Of a stretch of 64,000 bases of DNA, positions 23,719 through 36,724 are shown piece after piece (position 1 is the stretch's first letter; the number at the start of each line of letters is the position of its first letter). The stretch spans positions 62,001 to 126,000 of the forward strand of contig BDDD01002654.1 in assembly GCA_001972305.1 (NCBI GenBank). Reading direction: 5' to 3'. This DNA comes from Cephalotus follicularis. Its lineage: Eukaryota; Streptophyta; Magnoliopsida; Oxalidales; Cephalotaceae. Under the pieces are notes generated by a model. The model was not told where the DNA came from and searched no databases. It saw only the letters and a program-made list of their open reading frames with translations. The translations under genes were made by a program, and so were the position numbers.

Positions 23719-24341
23719 TAATAAAGTGGAAATTCTTACTAGCTATTAAAAGATTGATGTACCGTACTGTAAAAGAATGATATATACACGTTACTGAAAT
23801 GATTATGTTAAAATCTGATGTTGTTTAAAAAATAACCAATGGGAATGATGACAATTCCAAGTTATGCCCATTAATCTGAGAATTTTGGCCAGCAAGTGCC
23901 ACATCTGTTTTGCAATGCAAACACAAATGGCAGAGCTTGAAGCTAAAACGAGGGTATCGAAAATTCAAAGTATATATATATATATATATATAATTTAGGA
24001 TGTTTGTGCAAAACTGTGTAAAAATTAAATAAATAAAAAAAAGAACAAACCCAAAATCTATATATGAAAAAAAATCTGAAATTTCAGAGGGTGCAATATT
24101 GCACCATGAACAAAGGTAAGCTCTGCTCCCAATTCTATCCCGTAGATAAGGATTGTGAAAAAACAAAAGTTGTTTGACAAGTCAGTCTGTTATAGTCCAG
24201 ACGGTAAGGTTGTTGAAAAGTGGATTGTGTAACATCACCATTTTGGACCAAACTGTCTACAATCAAAACAATACCTAATAATGTGCTGCTGAAGGATTAA
24301 CATATATACTTCTATTGTTTTTTTTTGTCTCACATGTACGT

Positions 24342-24650
24342 TGTTAAGATGTGAATCCCACATCGAAAATATTAAATAGGCTTGTTCAATATATATACTT
24401 GAGAGATACCATCTTCCTTATAAGCATGTTTTTAGGGTTAGAGATCTTAACATGGTATCAGAGCCATGTTGACCCTCTATCGTCCCCGCCTATCACGTGC
24501 GAGACAAGTCTGGGACAAGTTTACATAGGAGCATCTGAGCCCACTTTCATAAGTACACGTTGCACGTGAGGGCGGGTGTTAAGATGTGAATCCCACGTCG
24601 AAAATATTAAGTGGGCTTGTTCAATATATATACTTGAGAGATACATCTTC
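24342..24650 (+). mobile_element. TRIM retrotransposon (very small, non-coding)
   Basis: Left LTR 24342-24452 (111 bp) starts TGTTAAGATGTGAATCCC and ends ATCTTAACA. The primer-binding site TGGTATCAGAGCC follows at once (24453). About 110 bases of internal sequence end in the purine tract GTGAGGGCGGG (24566-24576). The right LTR starts at 24577 with the same bases and breaks off near 24650, so it lacks its last third. TRIMs encode no protein and depend on other retrotransposons. Confidence 0.88.
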
Positions 24651-27352
24651 AGTTTACATATACGTAACTTTAATCTCAAATGTGTATCATGTATTTAAAA
24701 CAATTAACTTAACTATTCATGTTTCAATATTATTTGTGTGAGCAAGATGTGTGATTTTTTAAAAACATGAACATTGTTTTTTTAAAATTGTCATTCATGT
24801 TTGATCACTTCATTTATATCCTCACTTGACTCTTTAATATATCCTTAAACTCTTTGTTGCACATAGCAACATCAATTACACAATAAAATGTAGCTTTAGG
24901 AAGAGGTTATTCAATAGTAAGTACTGTTTTGATAGATATACCTTAAATTTCAAGCATAACTGTCATCAACATCAAACATATGTTGTTGATGCTTTATCTA
25001 TTGGTGGGGTACTTATAGAAGAAGAGCATCATTTTTTTATTTGGAATTGTTACAACTTGCACCGAATTCACCTCCAATTACAGAACTCTACAACTGTGGA
25101 AGCTTCACGTCCAATTTGTTGATCTCCCGTGTGTCTCTCCATTAGCTTGGATATTAACTGTACACAAGAAGTGCAATTTTTAAGTTTATGACGAATCTGT
25201 GGGGCTTGTCGCTAACCTATATGGTCCCCAACAAAAGGCAGAGGAATTGACAGTACATGACAACTTTCTTTATGACCACTTTGTTATAATGCGATCGTGG
25301 CTATATTTATCAAATCGATTTCTCTAACACTTAACAGATACGATATATACGACTATTGTTGTGATAATGATAAGATAAACGAAAAGAAAATTATTGTCTA
25401 TTTACTGTATTTTAAACTTTATAGATAAGGTAACTCATGAAAAAAGGTACACAAAAATTAGAAACTTCTGCTACACGCTGTTGGAACTTTTAAGTGCACA
25501 TGTCTTCTTTCCTTTCTCTGTCACAATATCACCAAACTATCAGCTGAAAACTGATTAAAATACTGAAACTACGAAAATACATGCAATTTTCATTTTTCAA
25601 GGTTTATGCACATCAAAAAATATCTTTCGGGCCTCTAAGTTGACCTATTTGTGGATGATGATTTGCGTGTTTACACTGTTTTTCACGGTAACAATGAACA
25701 CTTGAAAGCTTAAAAGTGAATCTCAATTTAAATAAATTTTAATGAAATGTATGAAATGCAACCAAATTTTATTGATTTTGTCACTTTCAATTAGTGGGTC
25801 AATGGATGAGATGATAAATTAATATAAACAAAAAAATAAAAATACTAAACCGGTCGATCAAATCGGGTTAATCGAGTCACACCGATTTTGACATTTTTAG
25901 CTTTAGAATCGGTATGACGAATGACCAAAACCAATTCATTGATTCAACTATCAAATTGACTGGATCGAATCTGATAATTATGGTTTGAACTTATAAGGAG
26001 TTTGATGATCATACATTTGGAATAACCAATTGCAAAAGATAATTCAAGAGATTGAAAAACTCAAAACCTTATATGTTCAAATATAGTGATTTTTCAAACC
26101 GATATAATATTCATAATATTCTTTCATTCTTACACAACAAGGTGTTCGCCAACCCCCTCTAAGCAAACAAACAATTGTTATTCTTGACAGTTGCACTCTG
26201 TTTAAGTAACTTCTGAAGTAGACATTTTCTTTTAAATGTCTCTTATTTTTTACTACGTCACTTTGCTTTTGGTTAACCCTCCCTTCCCATAGTCTTTCAT
26301 CTCCCTTTTTTCATTAAAGATACCACTTTTATTATGGTCACCTACACGCACACTGAATAGGTAGCTCATATTTTGACGTAGCACTTTCCTTCTAACTTAG
26401 AGTATGTTTTGTATACAAGTTTGTAAATTAGCAAATTTTTACCTCTTAACCTGGTAATTGATGATATCTAATCTACCCTGTGAATCATTTATCAAGTTAA
26501 ATGCATAAAATAGACATAAAAAAATTATACCTTATAAAGTAAGATTATAGTACGTAAAATAATGACACAATAAATAAAATTTAGCCTAAAATCTCACTTA
26601 TTCCGTTTAATTGCATATCAAATGACCATTTACACTTAAAACCTCTACCAGGAGAGAAGGTTATCCACTTTGTGTGTATTTGTCTAAAGTAAAAGTTGTG
26701 TCTCTAAAAAAAAAAGAGGACAATACATAAGGAGAGAGCTACTAAAATATAATGAAGTTGTCCAAATTGAGTCATTTTTATGTTTGAACAACGAAAGTAT
26801 TCAGTGGCAATGCAATTGTTGTGTATTGACACACAGAGAATGTATTCAGTAACACACAGTTGTTTGGCACTATAGAAATTTTCGTTTGAACGGGAAAAAA
26901 AGGGTTGCATAAGGAAATATTTATCTAAATAGAGTGAAGTTATCCTAACTCACAAAAATATGTCACAAATACCCCGAGGGCTTGAAAAATCAATTTAAGA
27001 ATTTGAGTTTTCTAGTAGACTTTTTTTTTTTTTTTTTTTATTTATAGAAACGATCTCATCAGTCTGTTGCTTTGTAGGAATTGATCACCGTCACTTTGAC
27101 CTCTCTTCCAAGCGAAGCTACCCTTACTGCTACTTCTTCAGTGATGAGAAGGGTCGTGATTTTATCAACACCTCGTGATTTCTTTATTCATTCACTTATC
27201 ATCCCTGGCAAGTTGTTAGTTGAGAATGGTCCACAACGATTTAATTATATTCTCTCTCACTTTTTCTTTTTTTTTACTTCGAATCATAGTTAATATATTT
27301 ACGTTTTAAATAATTTATACAACATATTGACGTGAGAAAAATCTTATTTAAA
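24651..27352. other. Intergenic, no gene seen
   Basis: AT-rich, with no reading frame I can support. Poly-T at about 27021-27040. A short frame near 27081 (VTLTSLPSEATL) has a protein-like look, but I cannot assign it. Confidence 0.45.
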
Positions 27353-27357
27353 ATATA

Positions 27358-27887
27358 GTGTCACGCGTCCAAGGCAGAGGACGTCAGATGTCCACTTAAG
27401 GCATGGGCAACGTGGCAAAGTGGTATGAGGTCAAACCATTAGTGCGCCGTTATTCCCGGGAGTTGCCAGCCCACAATAGAGGGCACATACATACACGATA
27501 TCACGTCTAACGAGAAAATAGCACTAAAACCGACGGAGAATAGGAGAAATGCCCGAGATTCTCGGACATTTCCTTAGGGGATACATGTCAAATCCTTCTT
27601 CTACGCTTTACAGTTACATTTCTAACACTATAAATACAATAATTAGCGATTGTACACAGGTCAGCCACTTTAGCATTATAAAGAATATGAAATCTTTGTG
27701 CATTGCCTAACTTGAGCGTCGGAGTGTCCCCGGAAGAACAACCTCCTGGATCTTTAACGTGTTTGTTCTATTTATACAGGGATAATCAATATTCAATCTT
27801 TCTCTTCGGGCATATCATAGCTTTTACTCCAACAAATTAAAGTATTCCACATAGGATACTGTTGAATGAATGATTTTCTGTATCAAC
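27358..27887 (+). mobile_element. Solo LTR related to 13982-14948
   Basis: The 3' half matches the LTR at 13982: a CACTATAAATACAA promoter segment, then TTGAGCGTCGGAGTGTCCCC, CCTCCTGGA, ACATAGGATACTGTTGA and the end CTGTATCAAC. The 5' half differs and is shorter. Flanks ATATA (27353-27357 and 27888-27892) fit a 5-bp target duplication, but this is weak evidence in AT-rich DNA. Confidence 0.65.
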
Positions 27888-27892
27888 ATATA

Positions 27893-29045
27893 TACATAAT
27901 AATCTAATTATAATGTATTGATGGTTGTTTATTAATGAATCAGAACATTATTATTGATGATATTTTTAAATCATCAATAATAATTTGATATTTATATTGT
28001 TATTTATATATTATCTAAAAAAAACATCTGTTAATATCTTTATTCAAATTATTCACGTTCATTTTCTAATTTTTATTCTCTTTTGGAGTTCAATGTATGT
28101 AATCTCTATCTTCATTTTCTACTTTAAAGGTATTCTGAGTTTTTTAAGGTTCCCCATATAATTTTTTTTCTTTTTAATCAGGTTCTCTATATATGAATGT
28201 AATATGTCTTGACTAAGGTCAATATTTCATTTCCTCATCTTCCACCATCGACTATTAAATACTATTTATTGTTTGTCAATGCAAGGTCCCTATGGATGTT
28301 ATTGATTCACCTGGCCCATAATTGAGTCTTGAAGCAAACTCTTTCTTTTTATCCTCTAAAGTCTAACACGTTAATCATTAATTATAATTTCAATAAAAAA
28401 GCTAAAAAAGTTTATTCTTAATATTTTTTTAAAAAGTTATCATATGTACATGCATTCAATATCATTTATTAGCTATTTACATGTATATAATTTCTCTTTC
28501 AAATCTTATGCTTATCAGTTTGGGAAGACTGCTTAGATAAGCAAAATCCAAATAAGTAAGAAAGTAACAAAAATCTAAATTATTTATGCTTGAGTCTTAA
28601 ACATTGAGATGTGTAGCATTTCAATTTTTATGTTTTGAAATTTTTATATCAATGTTTTTTTTATAAAAAAATATAAAATACATATTTCTTGATAGACATG
28701 ATTATACGATTATTCATTAAACTATATCACATTTGATTACGTAATTGATTTTAGAAAAAAAATCATCTTAAAAAACAATATTTCACAAATAAATAGACAA
28801 ATTGATAATCTAAAACGAGCTCTTCAAGTACTGGAGCGGCAACTGCGGATTACATACTCTCACGCCTCACGGTCTCACCCATTTATAAAATATAATATAA
28901 TACCCCACCAAAAGGTGCTTTATTATAAGCAGTTACAAAAAAAAAACATGGATTCAAAGTATTAAATCAATTTATCACCCCTACCCCTACCCCTACCATA
29001 TTTATTGATTATTGCACTTACATACACTTTCACCTAGCTAGTAGC
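27893..29045. other. Intergenic and promoter region of the xylosidase gene
   Basis: AT-rich. (CTACCC)n-like cytosine-rich repeats at about 28978-28998 lie within 120 bases of the gene. No other gene is seen. Confidence 0.5.
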
Positions 29046-29053
29046 TATATATA
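29046..29053 (+). promoter_or_regulatory. TATA box of the beta-xylosidase gene
   Basis: TATATATA 62 bases before the ATG at 29115. This fits a short 5' UTR starting near 29080. Confidence 0.65.
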
Positions 29054-29114
29054 CACTACACATTCACCTGTCTTAGCTTGTGCACCCTCAAAAAGCCAAG
29101 TCCTTTTACGAAAA

Positions 29115-32100
29115 ATGGCTTCCACCACCACACCCACTTCTCTCGTTATCCTCTTCACTCTCATTCTTTTATGTGTCACTAATCAAGCCCGTGAACCATT
29201 TGCTTGTGACCCAAAAGATGGACCCACAAAAACCTTGCCATTTTGCATGGTATCGATGCCCATAGCTGAGAGAGTGAGGGACCTTGTTGGGAGGATGACA
29301 CTACAAGAGAAGGTGAGTTTGCTAGCTAACAGTGCTGCCCCAGTTCCACGGCTAGGGATCAAAGGTTACGAATGGTGGTCTGAGGCTCTTCACGGGGTCT
29401 CAAATGTGGGCCCTGGTACTAAGTTTGGTGGGGACTTCCCTAGGGCTACTAGCTTCCCCCAAGTGATCACAACCGTTGCTTCTTTCAATGCATCACTGTG
29501 GGAAGCCATCGGACGGGTGAGATATTTCATTCAAGTTAATGTTATGTTCTTGTCTTGTCAAGTCTTTTTCCATGGTGCATGTAAAGATGGAGCTTTGATT
29601 TTGTGAAGTGTATAGAATAGTTTGAACCATTGAGGAAGCAACTTTTGTTTTTTAACAATCATGGAAACCATCGCCAGCTTGCTTACATGTCCTGCCTAGT
29701 GTGTCAGATGTGTTTAATGACTAGCTTGGCGAAGGCATGAATTTTATAGCAAATCAATAAATGAAGGCCGCAACTTGTATCAGGCCTCAATAACTTTTTT
29801 TTTTTTTTTTTGATAGAACAGATTTAAACAAACTTAGTTTATAAGTTTAGGCCTTTCTTATTATTGTGAGTACTTACATAAACTTTAAGTGGCTACAAAC
29901 ATTCTTCCATGCTAATATACGTGGTATAGAATCTTAAAAAATATAACAGAGCATACAATGCCAAATCATTTTACTGTAATCGGTTCAATTGGCCATTATA
30001 AGATTAAAAAAAAAAAGGCACAGATATAAAGATTAGTTCAACTACTTCTCTAGATCCTATTATTTGAACAACAGTTGACGTTTGCCAGTCGGTAGCCGGT
30101 TTTAATAACAAGTATTAATACATACATGATTAATTGGATTATCGACTTGCACAAAGTATCATACATTTTAGAGTGCTAAATGGATAATTCTTAATTTATG
30201 GATTATTTGAGATATTTTTTTAAATTGATTCTTTTTTTTTAATTTTTATATGAATACTTTAGATGATATAATACTGTAGTAAAAATTTAGATAGATGAAT
30301 AATTTTATAAATTGATATATTAAATATATTTATATTTATATATAGTTTTGTATATAATATGTTTACGTTAGCAGAATGGCTGTCTAAATTCTAAAGCACG
30401 CATACGTGCGCAGGTGGTGTCGGATGAAGCAAGGGCAATGTACAACGGTGGTGTGGCTGGGCTCACATACTGGAGCCCAAATGTAAACATATTGAGGGAT
30501 CCAAGGTGGGGACGAGGACAGGAGACTCCCGGTGAAGATCCTTTAGTAGCCGGTAAATATGCAGCCAGCTACGTAAGGGGTCTACAGGGAAATGACGGTG
30601 ACAGGTTGAAAATTGCGGCTTGTTGTAAGCACTTCACTGCATACGACCTCGATAATTGGAATGGTGTGGATCGTTTCCATTTCAACGCCAAGGTTAGTAA
30701 TTTAATGGTCCTGTGCCTTATCAGACTTTACAGGTGGCAAAATTTATTGGTGAACAGTGTATGATTGATCTGATCCTTGATAAGATCCACCTTGGAAATA
30801 GCAGTTTGGCAATCAATATAGGAAATAAACGACAAGGGTGATTATTCGTATGTGTTTTGGTCGAATTTTAGTCCAATTTATGCTGCGTTTAACAAATTAA
30901 TCTGAATATAACTTAAAATTAAATCAAATTATACGAATTATTATCGAATCATATTTATGAATAATTACCCATGTTACAAAAAAAAAAAAAAAAACAAGAA
31001 AATGTATAGGTTTTCCTTGTTTTTGTTTAAAGTGGGGCTTCTTGCATGTGGACAGGTAAGCAAACAGGACATTGAGGATACATTTGATGTACCATTTAGA
31101 ATGTGTGTAAAGGAAGGGAAGGTTGCTAGTGTTATGTGCTCTTACAATCAAGTGAATGGTATCCCCACCTGTGCGGACCCAAATCTGCTACAGAAGACTG
31201 TACGCGGCCAATGGCGTCTCAACGGGTACGATCATGCCACGTTGATGATATGATGATGGTCCCCTCTTTTAAATTGTTTTGGATTATGAATTTGTCAATT
31301 GGTGGCGACAGGTATATTGTTTCAGATTGTGATTCAGTTGGGGTATTTTATGACAACCAACACTATACTTCTACTCCCCAAGAGGCAGCTGCTGATGCCA
31401 TTAAAGCTGGTAAGTAGTGTATTAAGGGGGCGTTTCACTTTTGGGAGAGTTTCTGCACAGCTTCTCAAGTAACCTAAAAGCTATAAAAATCGAAAAACTC
31501 ATCTCAAAAGCATCGTTTTAGAGTTCTTCAATTTGAGCTTTTGGAGGAAGCTTTAACATAGAAACTACCCCAAACTCCCCCTAAGTATCTGTTTGGCAAA
31601 AGAATTAACTATTAAATGACAATTTATACCAATCGGGCTTGCTATACATGCATGAGTTTGTTCTACAATAAAATGGCACTATCCAACATGGTGAAAGTTT
31701 CAAGAAAACCATTTGGGGTTACTCATGTAAATTGAGATATAAAAAAAATGAGGTTCTCTTCTAATCTTTCACACGTTCTTTTGTAGCTATCACAAGATTG
31801 AAAGTATGTTTTTTCAACGTAGACGGTGTGAAGTCACATATTCTGAGTAGCTAAGATTGAATGTCTGGTACAACATAGTGAAAAAGCAGCCATTTACGTT
31901 ATATATCGGCAAACATAAATACCTTATATTTAGTATTAATGAGAGTTGGGGTTTCTTACAATGGAAATAATGACAAGTGTCTCCCCTGCAATTTGCAGGT
32001 TTGGATTTGGACTGTGGGCCTTTCCTACGTATACATACTGAAATGGCAGTGAAAACAGGCTTGTTAAGTGAAGTTGATATAAATGGTCCATTGGTTAACA

Positions 32101-33683
32101 CATTGACAGTCCAAATGAGGTTGGGGATGTTCGATGGCGAGCCATCTTCGCACCCATTTGGGAACCTTGGCTCAAAAGATGTGTGCACTCCGGTTCACCA
32201 AGAGCTCGCTCTTGAGGCTGCTAGACAAGGGGTTGTTCTACTTAAGAATCTTGGGCCTTCATTACCTTTATCCTATAACCGTCGCCTCACAATCGCTGTT
32301 ATTGGGCCAAATTCTAATGCCACCATCACCATGATTGGCAATTATGCTGGTAAATCACTCTCTTGATTTCATAGGATCTGTGAATATTAAAATTTATGGC
32401 ATAAATAAATCGGTTGTTGGGCCATTAGGTGTTGCATGTGGATACACAACTCCTTTGCAAGGAATAGGAAGATATGCAAAGACTATTTACCAACCAGGTT
32501 GTGCTGATGTGGCCTGCATTGGTGACCAGCTGTTTAGTGGGGCAATTGATGCGGCTCGTCAAGCAGATGCTACAGTACTAATAATGGGGCTAGACCAGTC
32601 TATCGAGGCAGAATTCAGAGACAGGTCTGGGCTACTTCTACCTGGTCAACAACAAGATCTCGTGTCTATGGTTGCTGCAGCCTCCAGGGGTCCAACAATA
32701 TTGGTCTTGATGTCTGGTGGGCCTATTGATATCTCTTTTGCAAAAAATGATCCACGCATTAAAGCCATTGTTTGGGCTGGCTATCCGGGCCAGGCTGGAG
32801 GGGCTGCAGTAGCTGATATCTTGTTTGGTACTACCAACCCAGGTTTGGTTTCACTCTTTGCTTGATAGTTTTCCCTTACTACGAGTATGACGGTACTGAT
32901 TCGGCTCCTCGCCAGTTAAGACAGTCCAGTGCATTGCCTAATTTTTATTAACTTTACTTTTTCGGTTACAAAAATTTTATTTTCACGTTTTCGAGAATCT
33001 GTTTTTGACTGCATTGATACTAAAAGGGATCCTTATTGGACGTTACTTGTGCCCTTAACTGGTTCATGCATTTTTTAGGAGGCAAACTCCCTATGACTTG
33101 GTATCCACAAGACTACCTTACAAATTTGCCAATGACAGCCATGGATATGAGGTCGAGCCCACTAAAAGGCTACCCTGGAAGAACTTACAGGTTCTACAAA
33201 GGTCCAGTAGTGTACCCATTTGGACATGGAATGGGCTACTCAAATTTCGTGCACACCATAGCTAGTGCACCTACAATGGTTGCAGTCCCCTTAGATGGAC
33301 ACCACCATGGGCTTAATAACACAACATTTGCAGGCAAGGCAATCAAGGTTACGCATGCTAAATGTAACAAACTCACAATAGGAGTGGAAGTAGACGTGAG
33401 AAACATTGGGTCCAAAGACGGGTCACATACGTTGCTAGTGTACTCTACACCCCCAGCACGGCATTGGGCCCCACATAAACAATTGGTGTTCTTTGAGAAA
33501 GTGCTTGTCAAGGCAGGAACAGAGCAACGAGTGGGATTCAACATAAATGTGTGCAGGGACTTGAGTGTTGTGGATACGTTTGGAATTCGAAGAATTCCAT
33601 TGGGTGATCACAGTCTTCATATTGGTGATATCATGCATTCGGTGTCAGTTCAAGCATTACCTTTAGGGGTTATCAAGAACTGA
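29115..33683 (+). CDS. BXL: Beta-D-xylosidase / alpha-arabinofuranosidase, GH3 family, 772 aa
   Basis: Plant BXL enzymes are secreted to the cell wall and release xylose or arabinose from xylan and arabinan side chains. I read seven exons: 29115-29516, 30414-30692, 31056-31225, 31312-31409, 31999-32349, 32429-32842 and 33079-33683. All introns are GT-AG and the frame stays open for 773 codons including the stop, matching the family's usual length. Residues 1-25 are a signal peptide. The GH3 N-terminal barrel includes [28 protein letters not shown] and [10 protein letters not shown] (catalytic Asp near residue 289). The GH3 C-terminal domain begins near 394 (GVVLLKN) and holds [10 protein letters not shown] and LLLPGQQQ. 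A fibronectin III-like domain is near 665-745. It is closest to the BXL1/BXL2 subgroup by motif; the exact member is uncertain. No break is seen. Confidence 0.95.
31426..31581. mobile_element. Tourist-like MITE in intron 4 of the xylosidase gene
   Basis: 156 bp with inverted ends GGGGGCGTTT and AAACTCCCCC, flanked by TAA on both sides (31423-31425 and 31582-31584). The 3-bp TAA duplication is the PIF/Harbinger signature. It starts 16 bases after the intron 4 donor and leaves the splice sites intact. Confidence 0.8.
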
Positions 33684-34730
33684 GTTTAATTTCTGGGGTT
33701 ATAATATTAATCTCAATTTACTTATTTATTTTTTTAAGAAAAAGAGGGGGGGAGAAAGGAAGGAGCAAAATGTATAAGTTATAAACCCTCTTTGAATACA
33801 AAACATGTTTGATTCTATTGAAATATAGAATATTTTCAGTGATTTTTTTAATTACTTACAAAGTTTGATGTGATGTATCTTTTACAGTTTTATTATTTTT
33901 GTTATGACACATCATACTTTTTAATTTAACTCAATAATTATTATTAGTTACTGTCTATAATATTACTGAGCAATATTATGTTTGTGTATTGTACTCATAA
34001 TACTTTTCAATTTATTTTGATTGAGAGTTCCATAATTTATTTTGGGGATTATCGAGTAATATGAGTTTTTTTTTTAGTGTTTTTGCCCAAAAATGCTTTG
34101 AAAATGATTTTTTCAAACACACACAAAAAAAAAAAGTGAGTCGTCACCAATGGATAGGCGAATGTATGAGACGGTGAATGCGTGCTTTGCATTTGGATTC
34201 GAAATAAAAATTGACAAACATAATATTTCATTAAAATATCATTATTAAACTATTCCCGTTTGTGTAAAAATAGTAAAGGTAGTAATATGAATATTAACAG
34301 TCCTTTTTTAAAAAAGATTTTTTTTTGTAATGCTGATAAAAATATGAACTTTTAGTTTTTAATTCTTGGTAAAATAATTTTAGGTTTTGCTAAGGGCATG
34401 TATCAACAAAACCTAAAAGTTTAGTGACTCGATTTAATGTGCATATATCTTGTCAATGAGGTAATAGTTAAAGTGGTTGAGATTCATGAGTGTTTCTTTG
34501 AGTTTAAGAGTTTGAGTTCTTGTCACAGTATCTTGTTGGTGGATTTTATCTCATCCTTATGCACGATCGATACTATCTCTGGGGGAACCTTTAGCTTTGA
34601 CCCCTACATAGGTTCGATGAGATTATTATCAGATATGAGATGGTGAGTGATGTAAACACCAAATTTATATTTTTTGAAGAAAAAAACTTAAATTATGTTT
34701 ACTGTAATCTTTTATACTATGTGATGTTTG
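33684..34730. other. 3' UTR of the xylosidase gene and intergenic DNA
   Basis: The first few hundred bases are probably the 3' UTR. A segment near 33890-34010 resembles the tandem repeat at 15653-15968. No other gene is seen. Confidence 0.5.
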
Positions 34731-34734
34731 GTAG

Positions 34735-34940
34735 GGTGAAAACAAGGTGAAATCAGTTGTAATGAAATGAAAAAAAACCATTATTTATTCTCATTCCCTC
34801 GTTTAGTAGCAATTTTTACTGGTGGTAATTGATTACAATTCATTACCAGATTACTATTCATTATCACTGTAATGGTAATGACCATTCTCTTCCAATGGAA
34901 TGGTAATCTTTAGCATAATTACATATTAACTATCAAACAG
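34735..34940. mobile_element. Candidate MITE
   Basis: Inverted ends TGTTTGGTAG (34735) and CTATCAAACAG (about 34930), with internal foldback segments around GGTAATTGATTACAATTCATTACC. No target duplication was recognised, so the boundaries and class are uncertain. Confidence 0.45.
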
Positions 34941-35157
34941 AATAAAACTCATTCCATTCAATTCTCTAAATTCAATTCCATCATAAATCGATTATTTATA
35001 CAAAAAGTCACCTTATAGAAAAAGTTTGAGTGATCCTACATTGACAGAGTGCAAAGCTTTTGTCCGCTTTATATATATTTTGTAACTCATTTATCTTATT
35101 ATTATATTTTTTGATTAGATTCTAAATCTTATTAATCCGATATTAAAATTAGACTTA

Positions 35158-35416
35158 GGTCCCGTTTGACATGGAACCAAATTTTTTCACTGTTTACAAT
35201 TTAATCTACTCTTGGTATACTTGGGTAAGCGATTGTAAGCAAAAAACCAACTTAGTAGAAGGGTTCATTATTTTTGTATCTAATTGCAATCCAACTTTGC
35301 AATCAAATTTAATTTTACAATCTTATATTGTAGCGCATAACAAGTAACATTAAGTTACACTCACCCTCTAATTTGACTTAACAAAAAATACTTTATTCAT
35401 ACCAAACGAGACTCAA
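35158..35416. mobile_element. Candidate MITE
   Basis: Left end AGGTCCCGTTTGACAT and right end ATACCAAACGAGACTC match in inverted orientation at about 12 of 16 bases. The CCCGTTTG end resembles PIF/Harbinger-type MITEs. The target duplication is unclear. Confidence 0.5.
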
Positions 35417-36724
35417 ACCTCTCGTTTTGTTTTGTGAATAAGTTTTGAACCTTAAAATCTCAACTCATTATGTGGCAAGACGTTGTCACCACGAGTCACA
35501 AATGGACTTGGGCTAGTGTCAAGTTTGAAAGGGACGACTTTGAGACATGATATATCTCACCTATGTTGTTGCTCGCATCAACTGGCAATCTGGCATGAGC
35601 TGGCCATCAACTATTGATAGACTTGTATGCAAAGCAGGGAAACGCATGTTTCTTATATCTTGCGTCATGGAAGTATGACCCGAAAAGGAAATGGGCAACA
35701 AGACAAGGACCATGAATATGGGGCTAATTCAAGCGAGCTTCCAGTACTGCACAGAATCATTTTCCATGTACATCATCTTCATAATGACCAGCTCCATACA
35801 GTGATGACTGAAGTTGGCATGTGCAAGGCCAGGACAAAAAATTATAGTAACAGTATGACATTGATTTTGACATTCTTTTTATTTTTATTTTTAATGGCAT
35901 ATGCCATTCCATGTATCACAATCAGAATGTGAGCATCCAATAATATAATCTCCTTAGCCAAGCATCATTGTACACTATCCATCTTTCTACAAGTTGTTTA
36001 CTTCACCTTTCCCTCCTGGAATCGATAACCCCATCACTGGAATTTGTCACGTTTTTCGTTTTCTTTATTTTATAAATAGATAATGATAGCAATTGTAGGT
36101 GAATAAAACAATAATAGCTATTGAAGGACAAAATCGATAATGAACCAAAATGCATATTTCTTACTTCTCTTATACACCAAGCGGTCACGTTTCAAGAGTA
36201 CCCTTTAAATTTTGATGGGGTGCAAATTGCAAGCGTCTAGCAGTATTAAATTGATTATAAAATTACATTTGCATCCGAGTGTTTTGAGTTAAGTTTGACT
36301 ACAAAATATGTACACATAATAGCTAACTTTTTTGTGAAATATACTCAGCTTGTGCTGATTAAAATAGAGAGAACAAACAACTTTGAAATTAAACAATCAA
36401 GTTTGATTATTAATCAAAGGAATAAAATTTGGGTGAAAAAAAGAATTTAAAACCAATTTAAAACTTAAAGGAATAATTTGCCGAAAATCAAAATATAGAG
36501 AGAATTGAAATCAAATTATAATCTTATGAGTGCGTTTGTCCAAATAAAAACTTTAAGTGACACCCTTAAACTTAAACATTATAATTATAACCTAGATGAA
36601 TACAGATGCGTTGTTGTCAACAACTTTGTAGTAAATGAGAGAAGGAACCTCCCTTTCTCAAAGTCCACATCATGCACTTCTATTCAAGTACACATCCTCC
36701 CATGCTCTATTATCTCGTGATTCA
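35417..36724. other. Intergenic, no supported gene
   Basis: A 101-codon frame at 35627-35932 ends in a hydrophobic segment, but it has no recognisable family, promoter or conserved domain. I do not call it a gene. The rest is AT-rich. Confidence 0.4.

Noticed and set aside
33236..33638. Antisense frames of 102 and 67 codons
   Set aside because: Shadows of the last xylosidase exon.
35627..35932. 101-codon frame with a hydrophobic end
   Set aside because: No family, promoter, leader or conserved motif recognised; it could be chance in AT-rich DNA.
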